NCBI GenBank assembly: GCA_020053305.1
Contig: JAGVNJ010000064.1
Location: 36,111-100,110, forward strand
From: Candidatus Edwardsiibacteriota bacterium
GTDB lineage: Bacteria; Edwardsbacteria; AC1; EtOH8
Direction: 5' to 3'
DNA length: 64,000 bases
Part shown: positions 9,832-21,200 of the stretch, one piece after another
Layout of the letters: each line of letters begins with the position of its first letter
How positions within the stretch are numbered: the first letter of the stretch is position 1
Notes under the pieces: generated by a model
Databases searched by the model: none
Told to the model about the DNA's origin: nothing
What the model saw: only the letters and a program-made list of their open reading frames with translations
Made by a program: the position numbers and the translations under genes

Positions 9832-11109
9832 TTATTCGGTATCGGTCCGCAAAATATACATGTTCCCTGAGTAGTTATTTACAATATACACGTATAATCC
9901 ATCCATAGATTGGAATATTTTTATGGGGTATTTACCCACTCCAAAACGCCTGGCAATCCTCCAGGTCGGTATATAAACCAAAACAACAGATCCCGGGGCA
10001 CAAAGAAGATAATCCCCCGAAGGATATGGTAAATAAGCCTCCAACATCCACAGATAGCTGTTATCCCCGGTTATACAGGCCCCGGATACCTGATCCCCTC
10101 CAAGAGTTTCAGCCGGGCCAGTCCCCATTGCCCAGTTGCTTCGATAAATTATTGAGGCTTTTAAGTCGGTCATATTGCAAAATCCGATCACGGTCCATTG
10201 AAAATTGTGAAATAAACCGCCTGGATTTTGACCGGCTGCGGCTGTCCTGTATATTGTTTTGTGGGTTATGTCTATTTCCTGTAATGACTTATCATTAAGA
10301 ATCGTAACGTATAAATATTTATTACCGGGCTCAATTATTAAGTCACTGGGGGATCCTTGCAGACAGATGGAATCCTTTAAGGAATCGGTTTTTGTGTCAA
10401 TTATCCATATTTTCTTTGCTATGCTGTCTGCAACATAAGCCGCACTTCCATCATCACTAAACTTAACTATTTTCATTTTACCGGCGCCGGGAATGGATAT
10501 GTTTTTAATTATCTGATTGGTGCTGAAATTTATGGATTTTATAACATCAGACCATAGACAGGCATAAATCCTGTTCCCCTCACGGCTAACCGCCACAGAT
10601 CTTTGCCAGCTGCTGTTGCCCAAATATATGGACTCGATGGGTCCGTAAATATTCGGGCCATCAATTTGAAAGATGTACAGATAATCTGATCGGTTTGCTA
10701 AATATAATTTATGAGTGATGGGTTCAAAAGCAGCATCATCGGTAAAATCCTTTATTTTCACACTATCTACCATCTGGGGGTTCAGCAGTTGTAGCGATAA
10801 ATTAAGCCGTTTGGTCATCCCGCCTTCTATCGTTACATTATGCCTCAAAAGCTTCAGCCCAAACAGGCGAAGGGATATTTCATGTTCCCCCGCCGGAATA
10901 CCGTCTATTTTAACCGGGGTCTGGCGCTTGGTGGACTCCCCGTCAATAAGAACTTCAGCCCCGGTTGGTTTTGATTCAATATATACTGCCCCATAAGTTG
11001 GATATACCGGCTTATGCTGGCAGCCAGACAATAGAAGCAATACTATATATATCGCTATGATATATCTCGCCGTTAACTTCATATAAAAGGCTTCCCTAAA
11101 ATTTAACAT
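9832..11109 (-). CDS. Lipoprotein with PEGA domain and YVTN-type beta-propeller
   Basis: Lipobox LLLSGC; PEGA-like YIESKPTGAEVLIDGESTKRQTPVKIDGIPAGEHEI; propeller-like repeats. Confidence 0.8.
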   Translation of the reverse strand: MLNFREAFYMKLTARYIIAIYIVLLLLSGCQHKPVYPTYGAVYIESKPTGAEVLIDGESTKRQTPVKIDGIPAGEHEISLRLFGLKLLRHNVTIEGGMTKRLNLSLQLLNPQMVDSVKIKDFTDDAAFEPITHKLYLANRSDYLYIFQIDGPNIYGPIESIYLGNSSWQRSVAVSREGNRIYACLWSDVIKSINFSTNQIIKNISIPGAGKMKIVKFSDDGSAAYVADSIAKKIWIIDTKTDSLKDSICLQGSPSDLIIEPGNKYLYVTILNDKSLQEIDITHKTIYRTAAAGQNPGGLFHNFQWTVIGFCNMTDLKASIIYRSNWAMGTGPAETLGGDQVSGACITGDNSYLWMLEAYLPYPSGDYLLCAPGSVVLVYIPTWRIARRFGVGKYPIKIFQSMDGLYVYIVNNYSGNMYILRTDTE

Positions 11110-13822
11110 TGAGGCCTAAGCGGAATAATCGTGGGGCACCGGTAAAAAGAGGGTTATTGTTGTATTTAGCATTGTATAAATTCCATATATTTTGTTGCTC
11201 GCTTTTAGAGAAAACGCCGTCCTTGTTGCTGTCGCCCAAGGGATCATAATATGGGCTGTCATTAAAATAGTCAACCGTTGGCGCCGCGGGATACCAGTTG
11301 GTAAAATAAATTTCATACGGGCTTATTTCGTATTTATATGAATAATTATAATTATTCCAATTGAATATATTTATTACCTCCAAGCTGAACTCCGTGCGTA
11401 ATCCCTGAATCGTAATTTTCTTTATCAGTTTCACATCACATTGTTTTGTTGCGGGATGCCGCTGATTATCAAAATCAGCAGTTTCCTTACTGAGTTTATC
11501 CAACGTGCTGGGTGTATATGGAAGACCGCTGCCATAGTTAAGGATGGCATTTAGATTAAAATTCGAAATAACTTTATTCATTACTTTCCTACCCGGAACG
11601 AGATCCTCGCCGGTAAACGCGGACATCTCAACCACCAACTTATTCCTTTGATCGAAGTCCATGGGTGCCGCCTCTCGATTGATGTTCCCAAGCGAATCTT
11701 CGTTGGCTGAAGACAAATACCCTTCCCAGGCGGCATCCGCACTGGATCCGGTGCCCTCCGAATTGGATATTGTATATTTAACGCTGCCCACAAAATACCT
11801 GCCGCTATGTTTTTTTAAAGACAATTCGATTCCCCGGGATGTGGCAAAATCAATATTATCGTATTGGTAATAATAATTGGTATCCACCGTATAATAGCCG
11901 ACCCCGATCAAATTACGGATGTCCTTGTTATATAAAGTAACGTCCACGCTCCATGATTTGCTTAGTTCCGTAACGGCTCCAAACTCAAGCGAAGTTGTGG
12001 TAGAGGGTTTTAGGGCGGGATTTCCCATCACATTTCCCTTTATTTCAAAAACATTTTCGGCGGAAAGATACTGATACATATGCTGAAGTTGCGGCTGCTG
12101 AAAGTACCTTCCGTAGCCCATGTGAAAAGTAGTTATGGGCGATGCCACGTACGATAAACCGATCCTGGGACTTAGTGCCTGTTGCGTGGAAATATCACTG
12201 GATTTTACATTTTCATACCACAGTAACTTTGCGATATCGCCCACTTTGGGGTTAAATCTATGATATCGTAAGCCAATGTTTAAAACCAATCCCTCAAATT
12301 CTATTTTATCTTGAGCAAAAACCGATTTTGACGACGGATTATAATGATAACTGTCGAATATTGGGGCCGCCAAGGCTGAGGAATACAAGTACAGGTTGTT
12401 TATTTGGTACCATTTAAAATCAAATCCCATTTTTAACTGGTGTCGTTTGTTTAGTTGATTTGTAAAATCCAATTTTATAAACTTCTCAGCGGTGGTTCTA
12501 TCCCGATGCTTCCAATAGCTGCCATATCTGTAAAATAAGGTTCGATCATAGCCGTAATGATTGTAATCCGCAGAAAAAACCAGATTACTGTCTAAATCAT
12601 AATAAATTTGATTATCCCAATAGTTTAAAAATTTTATATCCTCCCACCAATATCTGTTGATGTCCCAAAATGTGTCCCTCACCCCAAATTTCGCCTGATT
12701 CCAAAACATCCCAGCGGTCAACTGATAGAACATCGAATTCGAAAGGGATTGATTTAATACAAGCATTCCCAAACGTCCCTTTTTAAAATCAGAGCGGTAA
12801 CTATTGGGCAGGAAATACCACTCATGGCTATATTTCCCATACTGACTTCTTGACTGAGCCAGCAAGGTTGTTAAGCGAATTTGCGCGGGTAGCAAAATGA
12901 CGGATTTCACAAGGGTCGAATAATCTTCCCTGTCCTGATGGGGCACGCTTTCTTTGTGCGGATCCCAATCATTCGATAATGTTAGATCTCCCGACGAAAA
13001 TATTCTAAATCGATTGTCAAAAATATTATACCCGATATCTCCCTGATAATTTCTATACCCTCTGCCTATCCGGTCCGGGAAGACCGATCCTTTGTTGCTT
13101 GAAAAATGGAATCCTTTTTCACTTCCATCCTTGATGGTCGCATTTATTACTCCGGACATGACCTCGCCGTATTCGGCGTTAAAAGTCCCGGTCAATAAAC
13201 TCAACTCCGATAGGGAATTCGTATTGAAAAGCAGGCCGGCGTAGCCTTCTGTGACATCACGCACCGATACGCCATCTATCAAATAATCCACCTCGTCGGA
13301 GCGCCCTCCCCTTATATAAAATTCCTCGCCCTTTTTGAGAACACCCGATTGAGCGGCAACCGCTTGTTGCGGGTTGTCCCAGGGCATTTTATCCAAATCA
13401 GAACCTTTAATGACTCTTAAAGTTGCCGTTAAATCTTTATCTACAATAGCCCTCTCCGCCGTAACGGTAATTCCCCCTGTTTCAATTGGGGACATCTTTA
13501 GTTTAAAATTCGCCTTGGTCGTCAAATCAATATTACATCGGACATCAACCATAGTGACCGATACATATCCGATCATATGTACCTTCAGACTATAATTCCC
13601 TGGCGGCAGGTTTATTATATGGTAATATCCGTCGTAATCGCTAAAAGTTCCTATTGGGGTGTTGGGAATAGATATTATTGCCCCAACCAATGCTTCCCCC
13701 GTAATGGCCTCGGTTACCCGGCCGGCGATTTTACCGGTATTCCCGCCAAACGACACCATCGGAAAGCAAAATAATATAATTATAACCGTGAAATATTTAA
13801 TCTTTCGCATAGATATCATCAT
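11096..13822 (-). CDS. TonB-dependent receptor with N-terminal carboxypeptidase-regulatory-like domain
   Basis: GKIAGRVTEAITGEALVGA...DGYYHIINLPPGNYSL; plug motif YIRGGRSDEVDYLIDGV; beta-barrel, C-terminal aromatic residue. Confidence 0.92.
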   Translation of the reverse strand: MMISMRKIKYFTVIIILFCFPMVSFGGNTGKIAGRVTEAITGEALVGAIISIPNTPIGTFSDYDGYYHIINLPPGNYSLKVHMIGYVSVTMVDVRCNIDLTTKANFKLKMSPIETGGITVTAERAIVDKDLTATLRVIKGSDLDKMPWDNPQQAVAAQSGVLKKGEEFYIRGGRSDEVDYLIDGVSVRDVTEGYAGLLFNTNSLSELSLLTGTFNAEYGEVMSGVINATIKDGSEKGFHFSSNKGSVFPDRIGRGYRNYQGDIGYNIFDNRFRIFSSGDLTLSNDWDPHKESVPHQDREDYSTLVKSVILLPAQIRLTTLLAQSRSQYGKYSHEWYFLPNSYRSDFKKGRLGMLVLNQSLSNSMFYQLTAGMFWNQAKFGVRDTFWDINRYWWEDIKFLNYWDNQIYYDLDSNLVFSADYNHYGYDRTLFYRYGSYWKHRDRTTAEKFIKLDFTNQLNKRHQLKMGFDFKWYQINNLYLYSSALAAPIFDSYHYNPSSKSVFAQDKIEFEGLVLNIGLRYHRFNPKVGDIAKLLWYENVKSSDISTQQALSPRIGLSYVASPITTFHMGYGRYFQQPQLQHMYQYLSAENVFEIKGNVMGNPALKPSTTTSLEFGAVTELSKSWSVDVTLYNKDIRNLIGVGYYTVDTNYYYQYDNIDFATSRGIELSLKKHSGRYFVGSVKYTISNSEGTGSSADAAWEGYLSSANEDSLGNINREAAPMDFDQRNKLVVEMSAFTGEDLVPGRKVMNKVISNFNLNAILNYGSGLPYTPSTLDKLSKETADFDNQRHPATKQCDVKLIKKITIQGLRTEFSLEVINIFNWNNYNYSYKYEISPYEIYFTNWYPAAPTVDYFNDSPYYDPLGDSNKDGVFSKSEQQNIWNLYNAKYNNNPLFTGAPRLFRLGLNVKF

Positions 13823-13838
13823 AGAAACAATATTTTAA

Positions 13839-13870
13839 AGAAGAGGGGGAGATATATATCTCCCCTCTTC
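13839..13870 (-). terminator. Intrinsic terminator
   Basis: GAAGAGGGGAGATATATATCTCCCCCTCTTC long hairpin followed by TTTAAAAT on the minus strand, downstream of the PorV-like gene. Confidence 0.75.
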
Positions 13871-13892
13871 AAAATCAAATTATTATGTTGCT

Positions 13893-14960
13893 TTAAAAAC
13901 CCAGCCCCAAACTAACCCTGTGGGCATTTTCCAAATATCCGAGGTTGGTATAAGCATAGTCAACATTTACCCGGGTGGTGCCAACACGGCGGCTTAGGCC
14001 AAACCCTCCGTTAATGTTGTCCATGCTGCTCTTTTTTTCGTAGCAATCCGGGTCGTATTTGTATCCGCCCCGTATCGCCAATTCAACCATTGGATTTTTC
14101 CAGCAGTATTCCGCACCAAATAAAATCTTTTCATTGCCGTCGTTGGGATGAACCAGTTCTCCCGACGCGGTTATCATCTGTGAAGCTCCCAGATTGAAAT
14201 CATATGCCAGGCCCAACTTAAATTGCAATGGCAGAGGAAAGGGGCTGGTTGTGATCTCAACATAATCTCCGGCAAAATTTTCTGGCATGGTGGGGTCTTT
14301 TGTCTCATACTGCAAATCGCTGCCGCTGAATTTTGCATCCGGGCCAAAATTGAGAATCGCCATTCCGATGCGCAAAGACTTAAAGCCCGTTTTATATAAC
14401 GTGCCCACATCAAAGACGATGCCTCCGGCGCTCATCTCCGATATTTTTTCGCTGGCATATTTGCCGGTAAGCCCGACGCTAAATTTGTCGGTAAAATTAT
14501 AACCATAGGTTAAACTTAACGCCAAGTCGCTTGATGTATACGCAGGCAAACCTTCCCCCAGGTCCTCGCGCATCACGGTGTTTATATCGTCAATCCTGGT
14601 GGTTTGAATATCGCCCATGGTAAGAAATGTAGCGCCGATGCCGAAGTTTCCCATTAATCCGCCCGGTATCACCAACCCGATGTATTCATGATTAATGTCA
14701 TCAATCCAGTTGGTATGGGAGAAAATAAACTCCATTCTCTTAATCCTGGATATGCCGGCGGGATTCCAATACAGGGCTGAGGCATCGTTAGCCACTGCGG
14801 TGTAGGCGCCCCCCATGCCTATGGCCCTGGCCCCGGACCCAATTTTAAGAAAGTGGAGCCCGGATCTGCCGACGTTGGAATAATCGGGTTGGGCCCAAGC
14901 CAATGCAGACATCCCCGCTAACGCCATTGCCGTCAGCATGAAAATAGCTGTCTTTTTCAT
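13893..14960 (-). CDS. PorV/PorQ-like outer-membrane protein (UPF0164-like)
   Basis: GARAIGMGGAYTAVANDASALYWNPAGI N-terminal motif characteristic of PorV/UPF0164 proteins. Confidence 0.88.
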   Translation of the reverse strand: MKKTAIFMLTAMALAGMSALAWAQPDYSNVGRSGLHFLKIGSGARAIGMGGAYTAVANDASALYWNPAGISRIKRMEFIFSHTNWIDDINHEYIGLVIPGGLMGNFGIGATFLTMGDIQTTRIDDINTVMREDLGEGLPAYTSSDLALSLTYGYNFTDKFSVGLTGKYASEKISEMSAGGIVFDVGTLYKTGFKSLRIGMAILNFGPDAKFSGSDLQYETKDPTMPENFAGDYVEITTSPFPLPLQFKLGLAYDFNLGASQMITASGELVHPNDGNEKILFGAEYCWKNPMVELAIRGGYKYDPDCYEKKSSMDNINGGFGLSRRVGTTRVNVDYAYTNLGYLENAHRVSLGLGF

Positions 14961-14987
14961 AATATATATCGCTCCTTAGTGATTGTT

Positions 14988-17900
14988 TTATTTTATGATT
15001 GCAAACTTGCCAATCTTGGTGCCTATCCCCGGAGCATCGACATGATAGATATATATACCACTGGCAACACGCTTTAAATATGGGGTCAGAAGATCCCATT
15101 TTTCAGTGCCGTCGTTGTCATCTATGTTCGAATCATGCTGTAGCACCCTGACCAAATCCCCGGCAATGCTATATATTCTGATTTTGCACTTAGCGGGTAA
15201 ATGGGTAAAGTATATGTTGGGATAGTCGTCGCTGGCATCCCATTTTGCTCTCACCAGATAGGGGTTGGGCACCACCCTTACATTATCCAGCAAGCTTTGA
15301 GACAATGCGGTAATCTGGATGGATTTGCTGGTGATAAATATGCCCGTTTCCCCATCTACCGGGGGACGAGGCCCGGAACAGAAGGCCCGCCAAATATCCC
15401 CGGTTTCGGGGCGGTTGGGCCAGCTCATCCGGCTGGCGGTTCCTACACCGCCAAACCTCTTGAAGTACATGGTAACGCCCGCAATGTGCATGCCAATGCC
15501 TGCGACCATGGTGCTGTCGATATACTTGGTGGTGCCGCTTGAGGTAGACAGCGGGTTAAAGCACCAAGCGGATTTCGTCATATTGGCTTTTGTAAGCCCG
15601 CCCTCCCAGGGAACCTCGACATTATTGGTGATATCCCATACCGTGCAGGTAAGGATGTTCCCGCTGGGGTTGGTGCCCACCTGGCCGATGCTGTCCTTCC
15701 ACCGGATCTCGATATCGGAGCCTCGCCATTGCCACCGGGCTATCTCGGCTTTAAAGACATTTATCGTGTCTACCAAAGTAAATATGCTGTCCTTGGGATA
15801 GGTTCTGGCCCCGCCGGCAATCTCAACCACCTGCAGGCTGTCAAATTTCGCTCCCTGGTAGTTCCAGGCAACATACGGATTGGATATCGCCCCGCCGAAT
15901 AGATTCTGATTGGGGAACGAACCGAAAAACATCGGGGCGCTGCTGCCGGCTAAATAATCATACTTGATGGCAATGCTTTGGGTGCTCAACAAGCTGTCTA
16001 CGATTGAATCGCTTATTACAGTGCCGGCGGTATCTTTTACAATAACCCGAATGGAGTCTCTCATGCTTCCGGTATATATCGGGTAGTTGTAGGGATTGCT
16101 GTAAAGTTTTGTCGCCGCCCACTTCAGTCTAAAGGTATCCTGTTTCGAAGCTTGGGGGTTGACAATCTGCAATACATTATAATAATCAACCGCTCCGCCG
16201 CTTGTTCGGGCATCGGAGCCGCCCAATGAGGTAAAGGTTACCTCCGCCGGCTTCATATCAACCGTTGGGGTTCTGGCCATGCCGAAAACCGCGTTGTTCC
16301 CGCCGGGATTGCTGACCAAAGAGGTGGGACATTTCCGGGTAAAATAAACATTGGGCTGATAATCGTATGCCGAAATCCCGTAATACCACCCGAAATTATT
16401 AATGACATTTTCATCAAGATACGAATAGATCAAACCCCGGTCGGTTCCCAGGGTGTCGTATTTCTTGGTGGTGTCCGAAGAACCGCCGGGATAAACTACA
16501 ATATTATTGGAAACGTCTATAACTATCTGTACCCCGTCGATTTTATCGTAGGCGTAACTTGTGGCCCCGGTAGTGGTGTTGTTATAGGCCGTGCCCAATA
16601 CCTCGCGCTTGGCGGGGTCGGACAAATCGGATGGCGTTCGGGCCCGGTAGATCAAATAGCCCTGAAAATCGTAAGGTTCGTACATGGCTTTTTGATTATA
16701 AAGAGCCTGCAGGGTATCCGTGCCGTTGACAGGATTAGCGGCGCCGCGGTTAATCATAACATAAGTCGATTCGCCAGTCTTTATACTAAACATGCTAACT
16801 AACATTGTATCTCTCAGGTACTTCCATGTTCCCGGGAAATAAGTCCACCAAGTCATGCTGCTGTCTATCTTTTCATAGAACGGATCGGGGGTGATCTCCG
16901 ATTTGCGGGTCCAGCTGAGAAGAACGCTTTTATCGCCGGGAGTAACAGAAAGCACCGGAGCCGACGGAGGGGTCGCCAATTCAAAGCCGTTGTTGTAAAT
17001 CTCCTGGGCCACGTCGGATACCTTCTTTATCAGAATTGTATCCTTGGCAAAATCGCCGGTGGCGCAGGCCATCACGCCGATGCAGGTGGCGGCAGATGCG
17101 TTATTCGCCAGGTTGAACGGACCGCTGACCATGATAAACCTCTTGTCCCCGGCGTTATCTACGCCCCATTCGTCGTAAGCGTCCTCTATATTTGTAACAA
17201 AATCAATGCCTCTCATGATTTTATAGGCTTCGGCATCGGTATTGGGGTCGCTTACCTTGCCGGCCCGGACAAATATTTTAAAGGCGGTCATGCCCAGCAC
17301 GCTGTCCGGCAGGATATTATGTTGAAATTGATTGTCTTTCACCAGGATTGTGGCGCCGGTGTTGTTTATCGGGCTTTCAAAATACCTCATCCCCAGCACG
17401 CCCACCTTGGGCCAGCCGTCCTCGGGAAGGCTCTGGAACTGAATAGCCAGGTTCTTCCTATAATCGAACATGGTGCGGTCGTTGGGGGTGGTCGGGCCGT
17501 CGGCCTCATTTCCGATGTCGGCGTCCACGCAGGGGCCGATATACATTTTGTTCAAGCTTTGACCGGAGACGTTGGTAACCTTAAAGTAAAAGAACACTAT
17601 GTCGTTGTTGTCGGCGTAGTTCCAGGCGTAACTATGCTGGTCCACCCGCACCCCCAACGGCACTGAGCCGGTGGCGGTATAGACGGGATTCTGATCGCTG
17701 AAGGCCGAGTATCCGTCTTGTATTGATTTAATCAGCGGACTCCCGTCGGCATTTTTAATGGGCCAATCAGCCAGATCGGTGGGATCGGTGGACAGGTAAA
17801 CCCTGGCCTTAAGGTCGGTTCTATAGTCCTTCCAATCGCCGGTCGTCGGGTTTATGGGACCGAACTCCGCCGCGCCGCTGCTGGGGTTGTAGCCCACAGC

Positions 17901-18200
17901 CACCACTGGCTGGCCGTTGGACAGCTCGGCGCCGACCCACATGCCGGCTCCATAGATATATCCGTATTGCACGCCGCCCCAAAACCCCCCGGAGTTGCCG
18001 GTTTGGGGATTTACGAACGGGCCGTAGTTGGTGGTCCAAATGGTCCAAGCATTGGCGTTAAGCCGTTTCTGGTTCACCACCTTGCTGCCGTCCCGCCCGG
18101 TGTTGGTGGCTGTGGTTGTAACAGCCAGGGATGTCGCGGCGAAAACAACCGTCAGGCCTGCGCTCAACATCGCCCATGCCAGAAGTTTTTTAAATAGCAT
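14988..18200 (-). CDS. Large secreted protein with type-A-like C-terminal sorting domain
   Basis: Signal peptide; fibronectin-like segment PSAPVLSVTPGDKSVLLSW; C-term PNPYLV...KIRIYSIAGDLVRVLQH...SGIYIYHVDAPGIGTKIGKFAIIK. Confidence 0.85.
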   Translation of the reverse strand: MLFKKLLAWAMLSAGLTVVFAATSLAVTTTATNTGRDGSKVVNQKRLNANAWTIWTTNYGPFVNPQTGNSGGFWGGVQYGYIYGAGMWVGAELSNGQPVVAVGYNPSSGAAEFGPINPTTGDWKDYRTDLKARVYLSTDPTDLADWPIKNADGSPLIKSIQDGYSAFSDQNPVYTATGSVPLGVRVDQHSYAWNYADNNDIVFFYFKVTNVSGQSLNKMYIGPCVDADIGNEADGPTTPNDRTMFDYRKNLAIQFQSLPEDGWPKVGVLGMRYFESPINNTGATILVKDNQFQHNILPDSVLGMTAFKIFVRAGKVSDPNTDAEAYKIMRGIDFVTNIEDAYDEWGVDNAGDKRFIMVSGPFNLANNASAATCIGVMACATGDFAKDTILIKKVSDVAQEIYNNGFELATPPSAPVLSVTPGDKSVLLSWTRKSEITPDPFYEKIDSSMTWWTYFPGTWKYLRDTMLVSMFSIKTGESTYVMINRGAANPVNGTDTLQALYNQKAMYEPYDFQGYLIYRARTPSDLSDPAKREVLGTAYNNTTTGATSYAYDKIDGVQIVIDVSNNIVVYPGGSSDTTKKYDTLGTDRGLIYSYLDENVINNFGWYYGISAYDYQPNVYFTRKCPTSLVSNPGGNNAVFGMARTPTVDMKPAEVTFTSLGGSDARTSGGAVDYYNVLQIVNPQASKQDTFRLKWAATKLYSNPYNYPIYTGSMRDSIRVIVKDTAGTVISDSIVDSLLSTQSIAIKYDYLAGSSAPMFFGSFPNQNLFGGAISNPYVAWNYQGAKFDSLQVVEIAGGARTYPKDSIFTLVDTINVFKAEIARWQWRGSDIEIRWKDSIGQVGTNPSGNILTCTVWDITNNVEVPWEGGLTKANMTKSAWCFNPLSTSSGTTKYIDSTMVAGIGMHIAGVTMYFKRFGGVGTASRMSWPNRPETGDIWRAFCSGPRPPVDGETGIFITSKSIQITALSQSLLDNVRVVPNPYLVRAKWDASDDYPNIYFTHLPAKCKIRIYSIAGDLVRVLQHDSNIDDNDGTEKWDLLTPYLKRVASGIYIYHVDAPGIGTKIGKFAIIK

Positions 18201-18267
18201 TTTGTATTTCTCCTGAAATTATAAGTGGAAATTTATTTACGAGTGACAGATCCGTGTTTTAGTGATG

Positions 18268-21200
18268 CTAGAAATTGAAGGATAACGAAAGCCGGAGCCT
18301 TCTGGGGCCGTAATAGGCCGCAGAATACGGCTGCCGGTTGCCATTTCTGGGATCCGTTACCATATCGTTCCAGGCGTTGACATAACTGCCATACTTTTCT
18401 TCGCGGTTTATGTAACCGTTGCTGTCCGCGTCGGCCCATTTGCTGTAATACTCGTTGGGAACCAGCACGTTATTTCCCGCCGAATCAGTGGTGGCAATCT
18501 TGTAGGCCCAAATGGAGTCGCTGGTTGGAAATACTTCACTTATTGTCTTCAGCCGGCCGTCGTTATCGTTCAATCCGGTCTGAGCGAAGACATTGGCCAC
18601 GTTCTTGCGGTTCAGCAAATTGAATACTTCAAGATTAAGGCTGAACCCCAGCTGGCCCAGGCTGAAGTCCTTGGAGGCCATTAAATCCATGTTCCAGGTC
18701 CAGGGAGTCCGGTAGCCGTTGAATTCCCCGATAATTTTTCCCTTGGAGTCTGTGCGGGAATAGGGAAACCCGCTGGCCAGATTGTTCAACAGGCTGATGG
18801 AAACATTGGATAGCGGTTTAAAGCCCAACATCCGGGGGCCGTAACCGTCGCCCAAATCGAAATTGGTTGACAAATTGAAACCATGCCTTTGATCAAACTC
18901 TAAATAATAATCCACCTTGGGCGGCTCCAACAGCAGGCCGGTTATCGGATCGATTCCCCTCCAGTTATAATAGCCGTCAATGGGGTCCGAGGCCGACCCC
19001 CTGGCCATGGACAGGCTGTAGGAGGCCCTTCCCGAAAATATCCCGCCGGGCGCAGCCCGTTTCTGGATGGCGATTTCCGCTCCCCGGACGTTGCCGTAAT
19101 CGCCGTTTACGTAGGCAAAATAATCTTTCCCGGTTACCGTGTCGGAAACGGTTCTTCCGGAGAGAAGGTCGAAAAGGTCCTTATAATAAATGGTGAGATC
19201 TCCGGCCAGATCGGTGTTAAACTGATGGGACAGCCCGGCCTCGTAAGCAATCGTTTTTTGGGAGGCCAGATCGGGCGAACCCACGATGCTGTTGCCCCGG
19301 CTGATGACATCCGCCTCTAAAGTCTCATAGAGATATTGGAACTGCGGCTGCTGGAAGAAGTGGCCGTAGCTTAAATGGAAAACCGTCCTTTCGGTAATGG
19401 GATGGGATATGCCCAACCGGGGGCTTAATTTCCACTTGGTTTCGGCGGCTATCTTTCCCGAATCCGGGTTGAACTGGTAGATATAATATTCGGCCTTCGA
19501 ATCGACGTAATCAAACCGCAGCCCGGCATTTATGATAAAACCCTCGAATTCCAGTTTATCCTGAAGATAGGCCGCCCCGGTTACCGGCTTAAAGGTGTAG
19601 GAATCCTTGAAGGGATCGGGATCGGCCGGAAGGGAGTTGTATTTGCGGTACATCCGGTGTTGTTTGTATTCCAGGCCCGCTTGCACCTGATTGCTTCTGT
19701 TTGCCTGGGAGGTTATATCAAACTTAAATCCGTGATATCTGGCTTCGGTCATCTCCCATCTGCGGTAAAGACCGCGGGTGATCAGCGACATTTCCGCCGA
19801 GGAGATGTATCCATAGGGATTGTCCGGGATATTATATGACCGGTCCTGGCCGTCATAAGCGTCAAAAGTTCCGTTGTAATCCAGGTCGTTGTCGGACAGG
19901 AATGTGTAATCCTCCCAGAAATTTCTGGTTTTCTCGGCGACGGTATCTATGTTTCCGTACCGATAGGCGGTATTGAAATGATTGAGGATTACGTTGTAGA
20001 AGGTTTTATTGTTGACCTGTTGCCTCCAGTTTGAGCTTACCTGATAGGATTTGGTCAATTCGTAGGGCAGCCCGTCGAGATGATACTTCCAAGTAGCCGC
20101 ATATAGCCCCCGCTGGTCCCGATTGGCAAATCCCCCCAGGCTCAACTTGGCGTTGATCGGATTTATTTTATAGGTCAACTTGCCCTGGAGACGGTAGGTG
20201 TTGAAGTTGGTATGGGGCAGATATGGCTTGTCGCTAAGTTCCCAGCCCTTCATGGTGAAATAATCCAGCCTTCTCTCTCTTTCGGCGGCCCAGGCGGCGT
20301 CGGAAGAGTCAACCCATTCCCCGGTCCATTGATTGGCAAGGGTATCCCAGCTGGATTGGCTGTAGCGCAGGGTATCGCCCCAGAAATAGTCTTTGCTGGG
20401 ATCGTGGACGTAATATTTATCGGGCATGAAATGATTGTATTGATCATTGGTGTTATTGTATTCTCCGGAGAAAAAGAAAAATGCATTTTTCACAAAGGGA
20501 ATGCCGCCCCCGAAACTACCTTCTATTTTGTTGTAATTCCGGCTGTCCGAAAGCATGAATTCGTCCGTGGTATACTTAAGCGAACCCGAAAATTTATCGC
20601 TGCCTTCCCTGGTTACCACATTCACGATGCCGGACATGGCCTCCCCATATTCGGCGTTAAAACCACCGGTGATGACCATCACTTCCTCGATAGCGGAGGT
20701 GTTGATCTGGGCCCCCACCCTTCCCTGGAGAGGATCGTTTACAACCACGCCGTCTATGAAGTAAGCCATTTCGTCTGATCTTCCACCCCGAACGTTCATG
20801 GCCCCGGCTTGCGAAACCACCCCGGCGGTCTGTTGGATGGCGGTAGTGGCGCTGGCGCCGGGCAGGGCTAATATTTCCTGTTTGCTGGTGGTTCTGGTGG
20901 TGGAGGTAGCATCGGCTATTACCATCTGCCGGGTGGCGGTAATCGTTATCCCTTCCACTTGAAGCACTGTCGGTTTTAATTTAAAATTTATAGTGGTGGT
21001 CAAGTCCATGATGGATTTGATATTGGTCACCGTAACCCCTTCATAACCCATCATCCTGGCCTGCAACGAATAGGTGCCGACCGGAACGTTGTTTATCATG
21101 TATCGTCCGTCCATGTCGCTATTGGCGCCCAGTTCGGTACCTAAAAGCTGAATCACTGCGCCGGGAATCGGCTCTTTGGTTTCGGAGTCAATTACCGTTC

